Source: Clostridiales bacterium (GTDB taxonomy: Bacteria > Bacillota > Clostridia > Oscillospirales > Ruminococcaceae). Taken from it: a stretch of 21,131 nt of DNA. The notes beneath the pieces are model-generated. The model had not been told where the DNA came from, made no database searches, and was given only the letters and a program-made list of their open reading frames with translations. The stretch is from NCBI GenBank assembly GCA_012523875.1, contig JAAYSW010000175.1, positions 1 through 21,131 on the forward strand, written 5' to 3'. Numbering within the stretch: position 1 is the stretch's first letter; every line of letters begins with the position of its first letter. A program made the translations under genes and the position numbers. Positions 1 to 7,814 of this stretch are shown one piece after another.

Positions 1-509
1 GCACATTCATATGCATCCTCATCAGAAATTGTAAAATCAATAAATACATCCCTTATAGATATAGATTTTAAAATCCTCTTTAATCCCTTCCTACTTGCAG
101 ATATTATATCCTTTATAAGTTTTATTTTTTCTGTGAGTTCTAATCCATCATTCTTCAACCCTTCTGCTTTTGACCCTAGCTTTCTCCTTTTCTTCTTCCC
201 TTTAGGCTTAGGGTTTTTATTCCTCATCTCTCTTTTTACAGTTAAACTTTCCTCTATATATGGATGGATAGCAGTCACGTCTTCTTTTTTGCTACTTTCT
301 TTTTTATTATTTAAATCTCTACTCTTTTTATTATGTTTATCTTTTCTTTTTTTATGCTTTTTTTCACCAGTTTTAACAATGTTAAATACTAAGTATTTAA
401 GGCTATAATCCAATTCTCCATCAATATAACTTACAAATAAAGTAACTGGGCAAAAGCATAGGATTAAAATAATTGTCACCAAACCTAGAAGTATCCATAA
501 TAAAACCAT
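1..509 (-). CDS. DUF2953-like membrane-anchored protein, 3' end cut off by window edge
   Basis: Reading the minus strand from an ATG at 509 gives 169 open codons that run off the window. A Shine-Dalgarno-like AAAGGA lies about nine bases upstream of the ATG. The first 28 or so residues form one hydrophobic helix, followed by a short segment (DGELDYSLKYLVFNIV) and a very lysine-rich stretch of roughly 60 residues. Near the window edge the sequence reads IRDVFIDFTISDEDAYECA, which resembles the conserved part of the DUF2953 family. That family often lies after scpA-scpB and before the spore gene ytfJ (gerW) in sporulating clostridia. The start is 29 bases after the scpB stop, so the gene is probably the fourth of that operon. 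Its function is unknown. The family call rests on the tail motif plus gene order. Confidence 0.7.
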   Translation of the reverse strand, partial: MVLLWILLGLVTIILILCFCPVTLFVSYIDGELDYSLKYLVFNIVKTGEKKHKKRKDKHNKKSRDLNNKKESSKKEDVTAIHPYIEESLTVKREMRNKNPKPKGKKKRRKLGSKAEGLKNDGLELTEKIKLIKDIISASRKGLKRILKSISIRDVFIDFTISDEDAYEC

Positions 510-538
510 TAGCTTCGTCCTTTCAATGCAATGCTTAA

Positions 539-1105
539 CTATTCGCTATCCTTTAATAACACATTGTTTCCCTTGAAAAGTGGCTTATCCTCATAATCAT
601 CATGCAAAGGTGGTAAGTCATCAAGGGAATTTAGTCCAAAGCATCGTAAGAAAGTATTAGTTGTTTTAAATAAAACAGGTTTTCCAGGAACATCAAGCCT
701 ACCTGATTCCATTAAAAGTTCTTTTTCTACAAGAGAGTTTACAATGGATGAGCTATCCACGCCCCTTATATTCTCAACAAAACTTTTTGTAACAGGTTGG
801 TTATATGCCACTATTGTAAGTGCTTCCAATGCAGCATTAGAAAGCGGTGTGGAACGCTTTGATTCCAATATAGTTTTTATATATCCGGCAAACTCTTTTC
901 TAGTGCAAAGTTGGTAATATCCACCAAGTTTCATAACCTGCAAAGCACTTTTATTTGTATCATATCTATCATTAAGAATTTTTATCAAATCAGCTATAAT
1001 ATCCACCGTAACCTTACAAACCTCAGCAAGCTTATTTGATTCCATTGGTTCACCACAAGCAAATAAAACTGCCTCTAGTATGGATAGCTTTTCATTCAAA
1101 TTCAT
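539..1105 (-). CDS. scpB: Segregation and condensation protein B
   Basis: ScpB is the kleisin-associated subunit of the SMC-ScpA-ScpB condensin, which compacts and segregates the chromosome at the replication origin region. The 188-residue product has the usual family length. It begins with the typical LSILEAVLFACGEPM segment of the first winged-helix domain and carries the hallmark ALEALTIVAYNQPVTK segment near residues 92-107, then the second winged helix with RGVDSSSIVNSLVEKELL. A short acidic tail (LPPLHDDYED and after) follows. The start is preceded by AGGGGG six bases upstream. It follows scpA by 13 bases, so the two partners are co-transcribed and probably made in matched amounts. Confidence 0.96.
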   Translation of the reverse strand: MNLNEKLSILEAVLFACGEPMESNKLAEVCKVTVDIIADLIKILNDRYDTNKSALQVMKLGGYYQLCTRKEFAGYIKTILESKRSTPLSNAALEALTIVAYNQPVTKSFVENIRGVDSSSIVNSLVEKELLMESGRLDVPGKPVLFKTTNTFLRCFGLNSLDDLPPLHDDYEDKPLFKGNNVLLKDSE

Positions 1106-1118
1106 CTAATACCCCCTG

Positions 1119-1838
1119 CTAAGCGTTAGCAAATCTTTTCTTTCTTCCTATAAAATATATCTCTGAATTATCCTCGCTAATTCTTATTCGACCTGATTTT
1201 GTTAATTCTAATATAGCCAGAAAGGTTGCTACACGTTCTGAGCGTTCGGTAATGCCATCATAAAGGCTATCCATTTGTGCATAGCCTACTGTATATAACT
1301 TCCTTAGTATATGTACAACCTTAGTTGTAACAGATACCATCTTATGCCTTATAATATTATTAATTCTATTTTCAAGTATAGGTCTTTCATCTATATTTCG
1401 TAATGAGAGATTGTTGTAAGCCTTTTTTAAAACTTCACTAGAATGAGTTAGCTCATATTTTGTCGATATCCTCAATTTAGTGGGTTCCCTTACAAAAATA
1501 TCATTACCAACGAAGCCCGTCTCTAGCAGTTTTGCAACCCTCTTACATAGAGAATATTCTATAAGTGAACCTTCTAACTCTTTTTTTATTTCTTCTGCAT
1601 CATTCGGTTTAGGCAACAATGACACTGTCTTAATATATATTAGCTTAGCTGCCATTTCTAAAAAATCACCAGCAATATCAAAATTATTTTCCGTCAAATC
1701 CTCCATGTATAATAGGTACTGCTCTAGGAGTTTTGAAATTTCAATATCATTAATATTCAATTTATGTTTAGAGATAAGATGCAATAATAAATCAAGTGGT
1801 CCTTCAAATACTTCCAGCTTAAAGGATATCCTGTCCAT
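1119..1838 (-). CDS. scpA: Segregation and condensation protein A (kleisin)
   Basis: ScpA is the kleisin that bridges the two SMC heads and carries ScpB. The 239-residue product has the N-terminal signature FEGPLDLLLHLI (about residues 11-22), then HKLNINDIEISKLLEQYL and a long helical middle. The C-terminal winged helix (about 190-239) includes RSERVATFLAILEL and ends with ELTKSGRIRI and a short basic tail. The ATG lies three bases after the stop of the upstream metalloprotease gene. No clear Shine-Dalgarno precedes it: the nearest purine run, GAAAG, is about 20 bases away. Translation therefore probably depends on ribosomes terminating on the upstream gene. That coupling is inference; the identity is firm. 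Confidence 0.96.
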   Translation of the reverse strand: MDRISFKLEVFEGPLDLLLHLISKHKLNINDIEISKLLEQYLLYMEDLTENNFDIAGDFLEMAAKLIYIKTVSLLPKPNDAEEIKKELEGSLIEYSLCKRVAKLLETGFVGNDIFVREPTKLRISTKYELTHSSEVLKKAYNNLSLRNIDERPILENRINNIIRHKMVSVTTKVVHILRKLYTVGYAQMDSLYDGITERSERVATFLAILELTKSGRIRISEDNSEIYFIGRKKRFANA

Positions 1839-1841
1839 AAT

Positions 1842-2510
1842 TTATTTATTCACTGCTTTCATTATTAAATCAATCCAATTTGTTAAAAGGATCATTCCAT
1901 CATATATAATACTGGATATCCAGTTTATAGGTCCACTTAATATCCCTGAAACAATTAATACAATAAATATAATTGGAAGGTATTGTTGATACTGAAAGAG
2001 AAACTTGTCAAACTTTGCTGATGTAAAGTAGCTTAAAATTTTAGAGCCATCAAGCGGTGGAATTGGTAATAAGTTAAACACTGCCAATCCTATATTAATT
2101 GATATAAATGCAGAAATCATAAAAAACACAAAAGATGCGTTTTGGATACCCATTTTATCTGAAATATCAGAATATAAAACAAAACGATATATTATCATTG
2201 CAATAAAAGCAACTATGAGATTAGATGCAGGACCTGCTAATGCCGTCAATGCCATTCCCTTTCTTGGTTTCTTAAAGCGAATTGGGTTTACCGGCACAGG
2301 TTTAGCCCACCCAAACCCAGTAAAAAATAAACAGACCGCACCTAAAATATCAATATGTGCAAGTGGATTAAGCGTAAGCCGCCCGCTATAAAGAGCTGTA
2401 TCATCACCAAGTTTTTTTGCTGCCCATGCATGAGCATATTCATGGATAGGTAATATTAAGAATATAATCATAACTCTTACGATATATTTAAGCACTAAAA
2501 ATGGATCCAT
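1842..2510 (-). CDS. Site-2 protease family (M50) membrane metalloprotease
   Basis: This is a 222-residue, almost wholly hydrophobic protein of the compact M50 branch (rhomboid-sized S2P-like enzymes such as B. subtilis YwhC). The zinc-binding HEYAH motif is at residues 23-27 within the first helix. The second motif, NLLPIPPLDG (about 146-155), supplies the third zinc ligand, Asp154. Between them lie GRLTLNPLAHID and LAGPASNL, both typical of the family, and about five predicted membrane segments. The RBS AGGGAGA sits just upstream of the ATG. It is the first gene of the operon with scpA, scpB and the DUF2953-like gene. M50 enzymes cleave proteins within membranes; the substrate here is unknown. 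This gene order is common in clostridia. Confidence 0.92.
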   Translation of the reverse strand: MDPFLVLKYIVRVMIIFLILPIHEYAHAWAAKKLGDDTALYSGRLTLNPLAHIDILGAVCLFFTGFGWAKPVPVNPIRFKKPRKGMALTALAGPASNLIVAFIAMIIYRFVLYSDISDKMGIQNASFVFFMISAFISINIGLAVFNLLPIPPLDGSKILSYFTSAKFDKFLFQYQQYLPIIFIVLIVSGILSGPINWISSIIYDGMILLTNWIDLIMKAVNK

Positions 2511-2585
2511 AAATCTCCCTTTCCTTAAACAAACTATAAAAATTTAAATATTTTATATTTTATATAACTTTTAATTAACATTACT

Positions 2586-2614
2586 ATTATACTATATGGA
2601 AAAAAGAATTACAA
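2586..2614 (-). promoter_or_regulatory. Predicted sigma-A promoter of the M50-scpA-scpB operon
   Basis: On the minus strand TTGTAA (2609-2614) is followed after exactly 17 bases by a consensus TATAAT (2586-2591). It lies 76 bases upstream of the M50 start codon, and no other gene lies between. Spacing and hexamers fit a housekeeping promoter; no transcript data are available. Confidence 0.65.
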
Positions 2615-2800
2615 GTCTTATTCCATCTTTTAATTAATAATGTTGTAGGAAAATCAAGCATATATGACCAATGCCTTTCCCATTATCTTGCATCCCTCAA
2701 ATTTTCAAGATATTTTCAGAAGATTAATGATATAAAATTGCCTTTGTAATGAAGTAATTAATTCCATGCTTGAAGCATATAAATTAGTAAATACTGTATT
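2615..2800. other. Divergent intergenic region between the M50 operon and spoIIID
   Basis: Together with the minus-strand promoter and UTR next to it, this makes a gene-free gap of about 300 bases. The stretch is AT-rich and I find no gene in it. A weak sigma-E-like -10 element, CATATAAA (2776-2783), lies before spoIIID, but no convincing -35 accompanies it, so I do not call it separately. spoIIID genes of other endospore formers are expressed in the mother cell from sigma-E promoters, so one is expected in this gap. Confidence 0.4.
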
Positions 2801-2812
2801 GGAGTGAGGGAT

Positions 2813-3079
2813 TTGAAAGTTCAGCCTAACGATAGAGCGATTATACTTGGGGAATATATATTAGAGCATAAATCAACTGTAAGAGCAACAGCCAAGCAGT
2901 TTGGGATTAGTAAAAGTACAGTGCATAAGGACGTGTCTGAAAGACTACCTAAAATACAACCACAATTATATACACTAGTAAAAGAGATTCTTGAGCAGAA
3001 CAAACAAGAACGTCATATTAGGGGTGGTTTAGCAACTAAGAAAAAATATGAAAAACTATCTAAAAAATACAGAGGCTAA
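2813..3079 (+). CDS. spoIIID: Sporulation transcriptional regulator SpoIIID
   Basis: SpoIIID is a small mother-cell DNA-binding protein that adjusts the sigma-E and sigma-K regulons during endospore formation. The product is 88 residues. It has a helix-turn-helix at about 20-41 (STVRATAKQFGISKSTVHKD) and a basic C-terminal region with QERHIRGGLATKKKYEK that contacts the minor groove in the family. I place the start at TTG 2813, because GGAG (2801-2804) and GAGG (2806-2809) lie 8 and 3 bases before it. An in-frame GTG at 2804 overlaps this ribosome site and would add three residues. It is the only plus-strand gene here, diverging from the M50-scpAB operon and converging on prmA. It marks the host as a spore former. 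Confidence 0.95.
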   Translation: MKVQPNDRAIILGEYILEHKSTVRATAKQFGISKSTVHKDVSERLPKIQPQLYTLVKEILEQNKQERHIRGGLATKKKYEKLSKKYRG

Positions 3080-3123
3080 ATAAAATAAAGAATATTATAC
3101 ATAGAAAACTATATAAGCTAATC

Positions 3124-3151
3124 CGCCCCTGTATCTAAAGATATAGGGGCG
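3124..3151. terminator. Hairpin between convergent spoIIID and prmA
   Basis: A 12-bp stem (3124-3135 with 3140-3151, one G-T wobble, six G-C pairs at the base) closes a TAAA loop. It lies 44 bases after the spoIIID stop and 27 bases after the prmA stop on the other strand. Neither strand has a strong T run after the stem, so it may end transcripts from both sides only moderately well. Confidence 0.6.
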
Positions 3152-3178
3152 AATTTAATGTGATTAATGTTTTACATC

Positions 3179-4147
3179 CTAATTTAATATAAACTTAGCA
3201 GCTACCCAATCATCCTTTTTTTTTTCTTCTACAAGGCTAAATCCAATCTCTATGAGGGAATCAATAACCTCATTCTTACGCCCCTCAATGATACCTGATA
3301 CTATCAATGCACCATTTTGCCTTAAAAGATTCTTAAAAAGCATACCCATTGCTATTAGGACATCAGCAACAATATTTGCTGTAATTAAATCAAATTCCAC
3401 CCCTAGACTATTCAAAATTTCCTCATCTGTTATAATATTACCACAATAAGTTTTATACTTCTCTGGTGTTATTCCATTCTTTTTAAAATTTTCTATGGTT
3501 GTATTAATAGAATTTTCCTCAATATCAACAGAAACAACGCTTTCAGCACCGAGTAATATCCCAGCAATAGATAAGATACCGCTCCCACATCCTATATCCA
3601 GAAATTTATCGTTGGGTTCAACTTCTTCCTCCATAAACTCTAAGCATAACTGGGTAGTATTATGTTGTCCTGTACCAAAACTTGATGCGGGATCAATCTC
3701 TAAAATAAGTCTATTATCAATATTTTCATATTCTTCCCATGAAGGCTTAATGAGAAGTTTATATCCAACACTCAGGGGCTTAAAAAATTGCTTCCAATTA
3801 TTAGCCCAATCTTCTTCCTTAACATTAGATATTGAGATTTCCAATCTGCCATACTCATTATTTTTATCCGATTCTGCTATCCTCTTAATCTCCGTTTTAA
3901 GTGAAGCGAGCATTTCAGCTCCTTGGGAATTTTCCTGAATATAAACGGTTATATTTGTTTCGCTGCCAGAGAGCCCCATTAATTCTTCATCAATATAATC
4001 CCAATGCCCTCCTTTATCCTGTAAAAAATTATTAAAGTCGCTTGAATCCTTTATTACAAAACCATTTATACCTAAGTCCATTAATCTTGTACATAAAACG
4101 TCCACTCCTACTGTTGTTGTATATATACTTACCTCAGTCCAATTCAT
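3179..4147 (-). CDS. prmA: Ribosomal protein L11 methyltransferase
   Basis: PrmA uses S-adenosylmethionine to methylate ribosomal protein L11. The 322-residue product is slightly longer than the roughly 310 usual for the family. An N-terminal substrate-recognition domain (about 1-110) includes DWANNWKQFFKP at about 113-124. The characteristic segment DPASSFGTGQHNTT (152-165) precedes the SAM-binding loop FLDIGCGSGILSI (182-194). SVVSVDIEENSI follows, and ITANIVAD (255-262) lies at the usual catalytic-core position. The ATG overlaps the stop of the dockerin peptidase gene as ATGA, and GAGGGG sits eight bases upstream, so it ends the cell-surface operon and is probably translationally coupled to it. 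In other clostridia prmA is often near dnaJ or rsmE; this placement is less usual. Confidence 0.95.
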   Translation of the reverse strand: MNWTEVSIYTTTVGVDVLCTRLMDLGINGFVIKDSSDFNNFLQDKGGHWDYIDEELMGLSGSETNITVYIQENSQGAEMLASLKTEIKRIAESDKNNEYGRLEISISNVKEEDWANNWKQFFKPLSVGYKLLIKPSWEEYENIDNRLILEIDPASSFGTGQHNTTQLCLEFMEEEVEPNDKFLDIGCGSGILSIAGILLGAESVVSVDIEENSINTTIENFKKNGITPEKYKTYCGNIITDEEILNSLGVEFDLITANIVADVLIAMGMLFKNLLRQNGALIVSGIIEGRKNEVIDSLIEIGFSLVEEKKKDDWVAAKFILN

Positions 4148-5508
4148 TTTGTTGACCCCTCTTTATTTTGTTGGCATGTAAGAATCTTTGTTAACTCTTT
4201 AGAATCCTTTAAATCTATTACACCATCACTATTTAAATCAAAAGCATTAAATAGCACATCATCTATAGCATACGGATTGATTATATATCTTTTTAATTTT
4301 GATAAATCATGTATTGTGATTTTCCCATCAGAATCTATATCTCCCTTAATAATAGGAGTAGCTGGGTATGTTTCATTAGTGGTTTCTGTAGTTATTGTTG
4401 TTTCGTCGGCTCCGATAAATTCAGCATATTCAAGTGATATCCACGCATCATAACTGTTATAGCTTATATTCCCCCAATCATTTATAATACCCTTTACATT
4501 TACTAATGTTCCATAGGGTAGTATTCCATATGCCGTGTTACTTATGCCCGGCCCTGAGCGATAGTAAAGCCCTGAGTTTGCGGTTACCCTGTATTCACCA
4601 TATTTATAATCTGTGCTTGGTATCGTTGTTGTAGGAGGAAGAGTCTCCGTTGTAACGGTAGTTGTAACTGTTGTTTCTGTTTCAGAAATAAGCTGTGCAT
4701 AGTCTAGGCAGATCCAACCGCTCTTGCCATTATAAAACACCTGACCCCAATTCCCCGAAATGTTTACTACATCTACTTCCGTTGCCTCTGGTATTAAATC
4801 AATTTTTGTATAATATGTTCCAGAACTAATTCTAAGATTCAAATCACTTGTTGTTATATATTTACCAAGCTTTTTTTGTTCAGCTCCCGTAGAAGCAACT
4901 CCTTTAAATAATTTAATATGTGCTATTCCATCATTATCATATGTATCAAATAAATTAATGTTTTTATTTGTAGCAGGATCCATCATTAATACCGTATTGC
5001 CATTCACAGAATCGATAGCCACCCAATGCCCACTATATTTTACACTCACCACAGCATAATAACCCAATAGCATATAATTATGTAATTCTAATGCTTTTTG
5101 TGCCTGAGTTGTTCCGCTGAATGTAACTGATTTTTCAAATGTAAACTCATTAACTAGTCCATTCACTACTCCCCAATAAATATTACCCCTTGAATCAAAT
5201 CCACCATTGGAGCTTAAATATTCGCATAGTATCCCTGGATTAAACGTGCTTTCTGATCTCGATTCTGAATGAACAACCAGCATAGCGACAGCAGTTACAG
5301 CACAACCGATTTGGGACATATTTTGACCACTCTTTCCAAGATAAACACTCCCCCATTCAGCATCGCTTTGGCACCATGCCTTATAATAATCCGTTGCGTA
5401 AATTGTTTTTGCTTCCGAGGTTATGCAGGAAATAGCTATTAAGTATACCAAAACCAAGACAAGTGTTTTTGCAAGTGTACGATTGTTAAAATTCAGATAC
5501 CGATGCAT
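4144..5508 (-). CDS. Secreted C39-like cysteine peptidase with two SH3-like domains and a C-terminal dockerin
   Basis: Residue numbers here count from an ATG at 5517. The better-supported start is ATG 5508, with GAGG nine bases upstream; the 5517 ATG directly abuts that GAGG. Residues 1 to about 36 form a signal peptide. A papain-like C39_2-type domain (about 43-207) shows Gln50, Cys72 in QIGCAVTAVAML, His164 in GHWVAID and Asp180 in MMDPAT, a plausible Gln-Cys-His-Asp active site. Two bacterial SH3-like domains follow (about 219-277 and 307-368), each after or before Thr-rich linkers. A type I-like dockerin (391-447) has two calcium loops, DIDSDGKITIHD and DLNSDGVIDLKD. Dockerins dock to cohesins on cellulosome-like scaffolds. 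The protein is predicted to be exported and held on a scaffold or wall. Its peptide substrate is unknown, and no cohesin gene is in this window. Confidence 0.85.
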   Translation of the reverse strand: MHRYLNFNNRTLAKTLVLVLVYLIAISCITSEAKTIYATDYYKAWCQSDAEWGSVYLGKSGQNMSQIGCAVTAVAMLVVHSESRSESTFNPGILCEYLSSNGGFDSRGNIYWGVVNGLVNEFTFEKSVTFSGTTQAQKALELHNYMLLGYYAVVSVKYSGHWVAIDSVNGNTVLMMDPATNKNINLFDTYDNDGIAHIKLFKGVASTGAEQKKLGKYITTSDLNLRISSGTYYTKIDLIPEATEVDVVNISGNWGQVFYNGKSGWICLDYAQLISETETTVTTTVTTETLPPTTTIPSTDYKYGEYRVTANSGLYYRSGPGISNTAYGILPYGTLVNVKGIINDWGNISYNSYDAWISLEYAEFIGADETTITTETTNETYPATPIIKGDIDSDGKITIHDLSKLKRYIINPYAIDDVLFNAFDLNSDGVIDLKDSKELTKILTCQQNKEGSTK

Positions 5509-5513
5509 TTTTA

Positions 5514-7787
5514 TCATCCTCTCACTTTAAAAATGGATTTTATTTTAAATCTTTTCTGATTTTTATCTTCTGCTTTCTTGTGTGAAAATAGTGTGGAATA
5601 TTGTTCATATGCTTTCGCAAATTCTAATTCTGTTATCTCTAAGCCACCATAAACATATTTATTAAATATTGTTTCTGAAATTGAAAAATCAACATCATAT
5701 TTATTTGTAAAAAAACCAGTCATCTCCTTTGCGGTCATACTTTCGCTAAATTTAAACATTACCTTCAGCTTCTTAAATATTCTAATTATTCTTTCACCAT
5801 AGCTATATTTTCTAAGATTTAACCTAAAAATGATTTCCATAACTCTGGGGATAAATATCACAGATAAAGCAATAGATATCATAAATATTATCAACATTGA
5901 TACCTGCATAAAGAACATTAATTTTTTCCTTGCAGATAATGCAATATCAATTTGCTCAGTAGCGACAGTTGGTTCAAATGACATCCACCCATATCCTGAA
6001 ATATAAACCTCTGGAAATGCATGACTCTCCCTAGCGGTCACAATATACAAACCATTTTTCTCTGAATAATTGCTTACTGAAAAACCTTCAACATATCTTG
6101 CTGGCAAGCCTACTGCTCTTGCTAATATTACCATAGCTGTTGCATATTCATAACAAACTCCTGTTTTACTTTCAAATAAAAAATTCTCTACATTATCGCC
6201 AGCATTTTTTCTAAATTCTAAATCATAAGTAAAGTTATTAACATGAAAATATTCTTCTATTGCCTTAGCTTTTTCATAATCTGAGTGTTCATCTTTGGTA
6301 ATTTCCTTTGCAAGATTCAAAATTTTATTGCTAGGTTCTTGATATGTGTCATTATAAAATGAAACTGCCTCCTCATAAGTATAATAATGTGAATAAATAA
6401 TGCTATGCTCATCGCCCCAATGCTTAACAACTTCTGTTTCTAAATCATTTAGAAATTCACGATAATTTTCAGATTTAAATTGTGTTATAAGCTTATTCAT
6501 TTTTTCAGTATAGATAATATCTTCTGAATAATATTCTAATTCATATTTATTTTTTGAATCAAATGGTTTTAGACCTCTTATAACAACTTCTCCTGCTGTT
6601 GTTGCAATTAAATCCTTTACATCAATGCTAGGAAGCCTGGATAATCCAGTTGGAACTAATGCATATTCTGCTGGTAAATTATTTGCCTCTACAAATATAT
6701 CTTTTACACAGTCATCGACTTCTTTGCTGTTTAAGAACTCATTTAAATTATATTTATCAACAAATTCTTGGTTATCTTTGCAAACCCTTTCAATTAAATT
6801 AATAAATTTATTTGGATTAAGATTTTTTGAATAGTTATCAAAGGATTTGTAAATATATCTCCCCTCTATGCTCCAACTATCATTATCGTAGTTATAATCT
6901 TCTAAAACCCTTGCTTTGAGGTTAATTGCTTCATCTGATTTTACATAAAATAAAATTTTATCACTCTGAAAATTTAGCATCATGCCACCATCAGATTTAT
7001 TATTCATTTTATTAAGAGTACCCATAAGCCTTGAAGTTAGCTCATTAGCACTAATTATATTTTCAATATAATCTCTATTTGCAATTATAGTTGGCTTAGG
7101 CATCAAGGTTATAATCACAATCGAGCCTAGTAAAAAACAAAAAATGGTTTTATAATATTTAAATGACTTAATATCCTTATGTTTTTTCTTTGTTGTGTTT
7201 AAAATCATTATGCTAAAATATAAAGTAAATAACAATAAAATGAGAATTGGTGGGATATGATGCAATTCTTTAGCGTAGATAGCTAATGGGATTAATAACA
7301 ACAAAAATGTCATTATTGTTCTATAAGTAATCATTGTAAAATAATAAACAGCGGAAGATATGAAAAAACTTGCTAGTAAAAAAATAGCATAAGTATAAAA
7401 CGGAAAGTATGGCATTGCTGATTGCGGGGTTAAAAACCAGAAGAAAAATGGAATTTCAGCATCTAAACCTTCCAATCCAATTGATTGTTGAAGAGTAATT
7501 AATGTATTTGCCAAAAATGAAATTATGGTAAAAGCGAACAAATAAAGCACTGTTCCAATTAATTTCTTTTTTGATATAAAATCAAAGAGTAAATATGCAC
7601 CAGCTTGAATTATGAAAGTCAAAATTGCAAAAATCATTAATGAAATAATATTGCTATTATAATAATAAATCATTCCAGTAACAATACAAATTCCAAATAA
7701 AAACGAAACTGCCCTTAAATCCCGATTTTCTTTATTATCATCAAGACCATAAAAAATTTTCTTAAATATATTAATAATTTTATGCAT
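5514..7787 (-). CDS. TgpA-like membrane protein with extracellular transglutaminase domain
   Basis: The product has about 757 residues. Numbers below count from an ATG at 7793; ATG 7787 is preferred because AAGG lies about nine bases upstream of it and only a few from 7793. Roughly seven hydrophobic segments occupy residues 29-232. A large extracellular region follows, with a transglutaminase-like core at about 500-610: Cys547 in TGVCYEYATAMVILARA, His591 in SHAFPEVYI and an acidic residue, Glu607, in WMSFEPT. Many relatives have Asp at that last position. One more membrane helix (about 622-648) precedes a roughly 110-residue basic cytoplasmic tail. DUF3488/TgpA-like proteins of this layout commonly accompany MoxR and DUF58 genes, and a role in envelope maintenance is suspected. 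It ends in an ATGA-type overlap with the region of the dockerin gene start. Confidence 0.9.
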   Translation of the reverse strand: MHKIINIFKKIFYGLDDNKENRDLRAVSFLFGICIVTGMIYYYNSNIISLMIFAILTFIIQAGAYLLFDFISKKKLIGTVLYLFAFTIISFLANTLITLQQSIGLEGLDAEIPFFFWFLTPQSAMPYFPFYTYAIFLLASFFISSAVYYFTMITYRTIMTFLLLLIPLAIYAKELHHIPPILILLLFTLYFSIMILNTTKKKHKDIKSFKYYKTIFCFLLGSIVIITLMPKPTIIANRDYIENIISANELTSRLMGTLNKMNNKSDGGMMLNFQSDKILFYVKSDEAINLKARVLEDYNYDNDSWSIEGRYIYKSFDNYSKNLNPNKFINLIERVCKDNQEFVDKYNLNEFLNSKEVDDCVKDIFVEANNLPAEYALVPTGLSRLPSIDVKDLIATTAGEVVIRGLKPFDSKNKYELEYYSEDIIYTEKMNKLITQFKSENYREFLNDLETEVVKHWGDEHSIIYSHYYTYEEAVSFYNDTYQEPSNKILNLAKEITKDEHSDYEKAKAIEEYFHVNNFTYDLEFRKNAGDNVENFLFESKTGVCYEYATAMVILARAVGLPARYVEGFSVSNYSEKNGLYIVTARESHAFPEVYISGYGWMSFEPTVATEQIDIALSARKKLMFFMQVSMLIIFMISIALSVIFIPRVMEIIFRLNLRKYSYGERIIRIFKKLKVMFKFSESMTAKEMTGFFTNKYDVDFSISETIFNKYVYGGLEITELEFAKAYEQYSTLFSHKKAEDKNQKRFKIKSIFKVRG

Positions 7788-7814
7788 ATACATTTTCCTT
7801 ATTAACTATATTTG

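Noticed and set aside
133..408. Plus-strand open frame rich in Phe and Leu, looking like a membrane protein
   Set aside because: It is the complement of the lysine-rich part of the minus-strand DUF2953-like gene: Lys codons read backwards give Phe and Leu. It has no ribosome site.
1480..1989. Plus-strand open frame of 169 codons
   Set aside because: It lies antisense to scpA and the M50 gene, both firmly identified, and its translation is low-complexity and Ser/Ile-rich with no family features.
3495..3938. Plus-strand open frame of 147 codons
   Set aside because: It is antisense to prmA, where conserved motifs fix the true frame.
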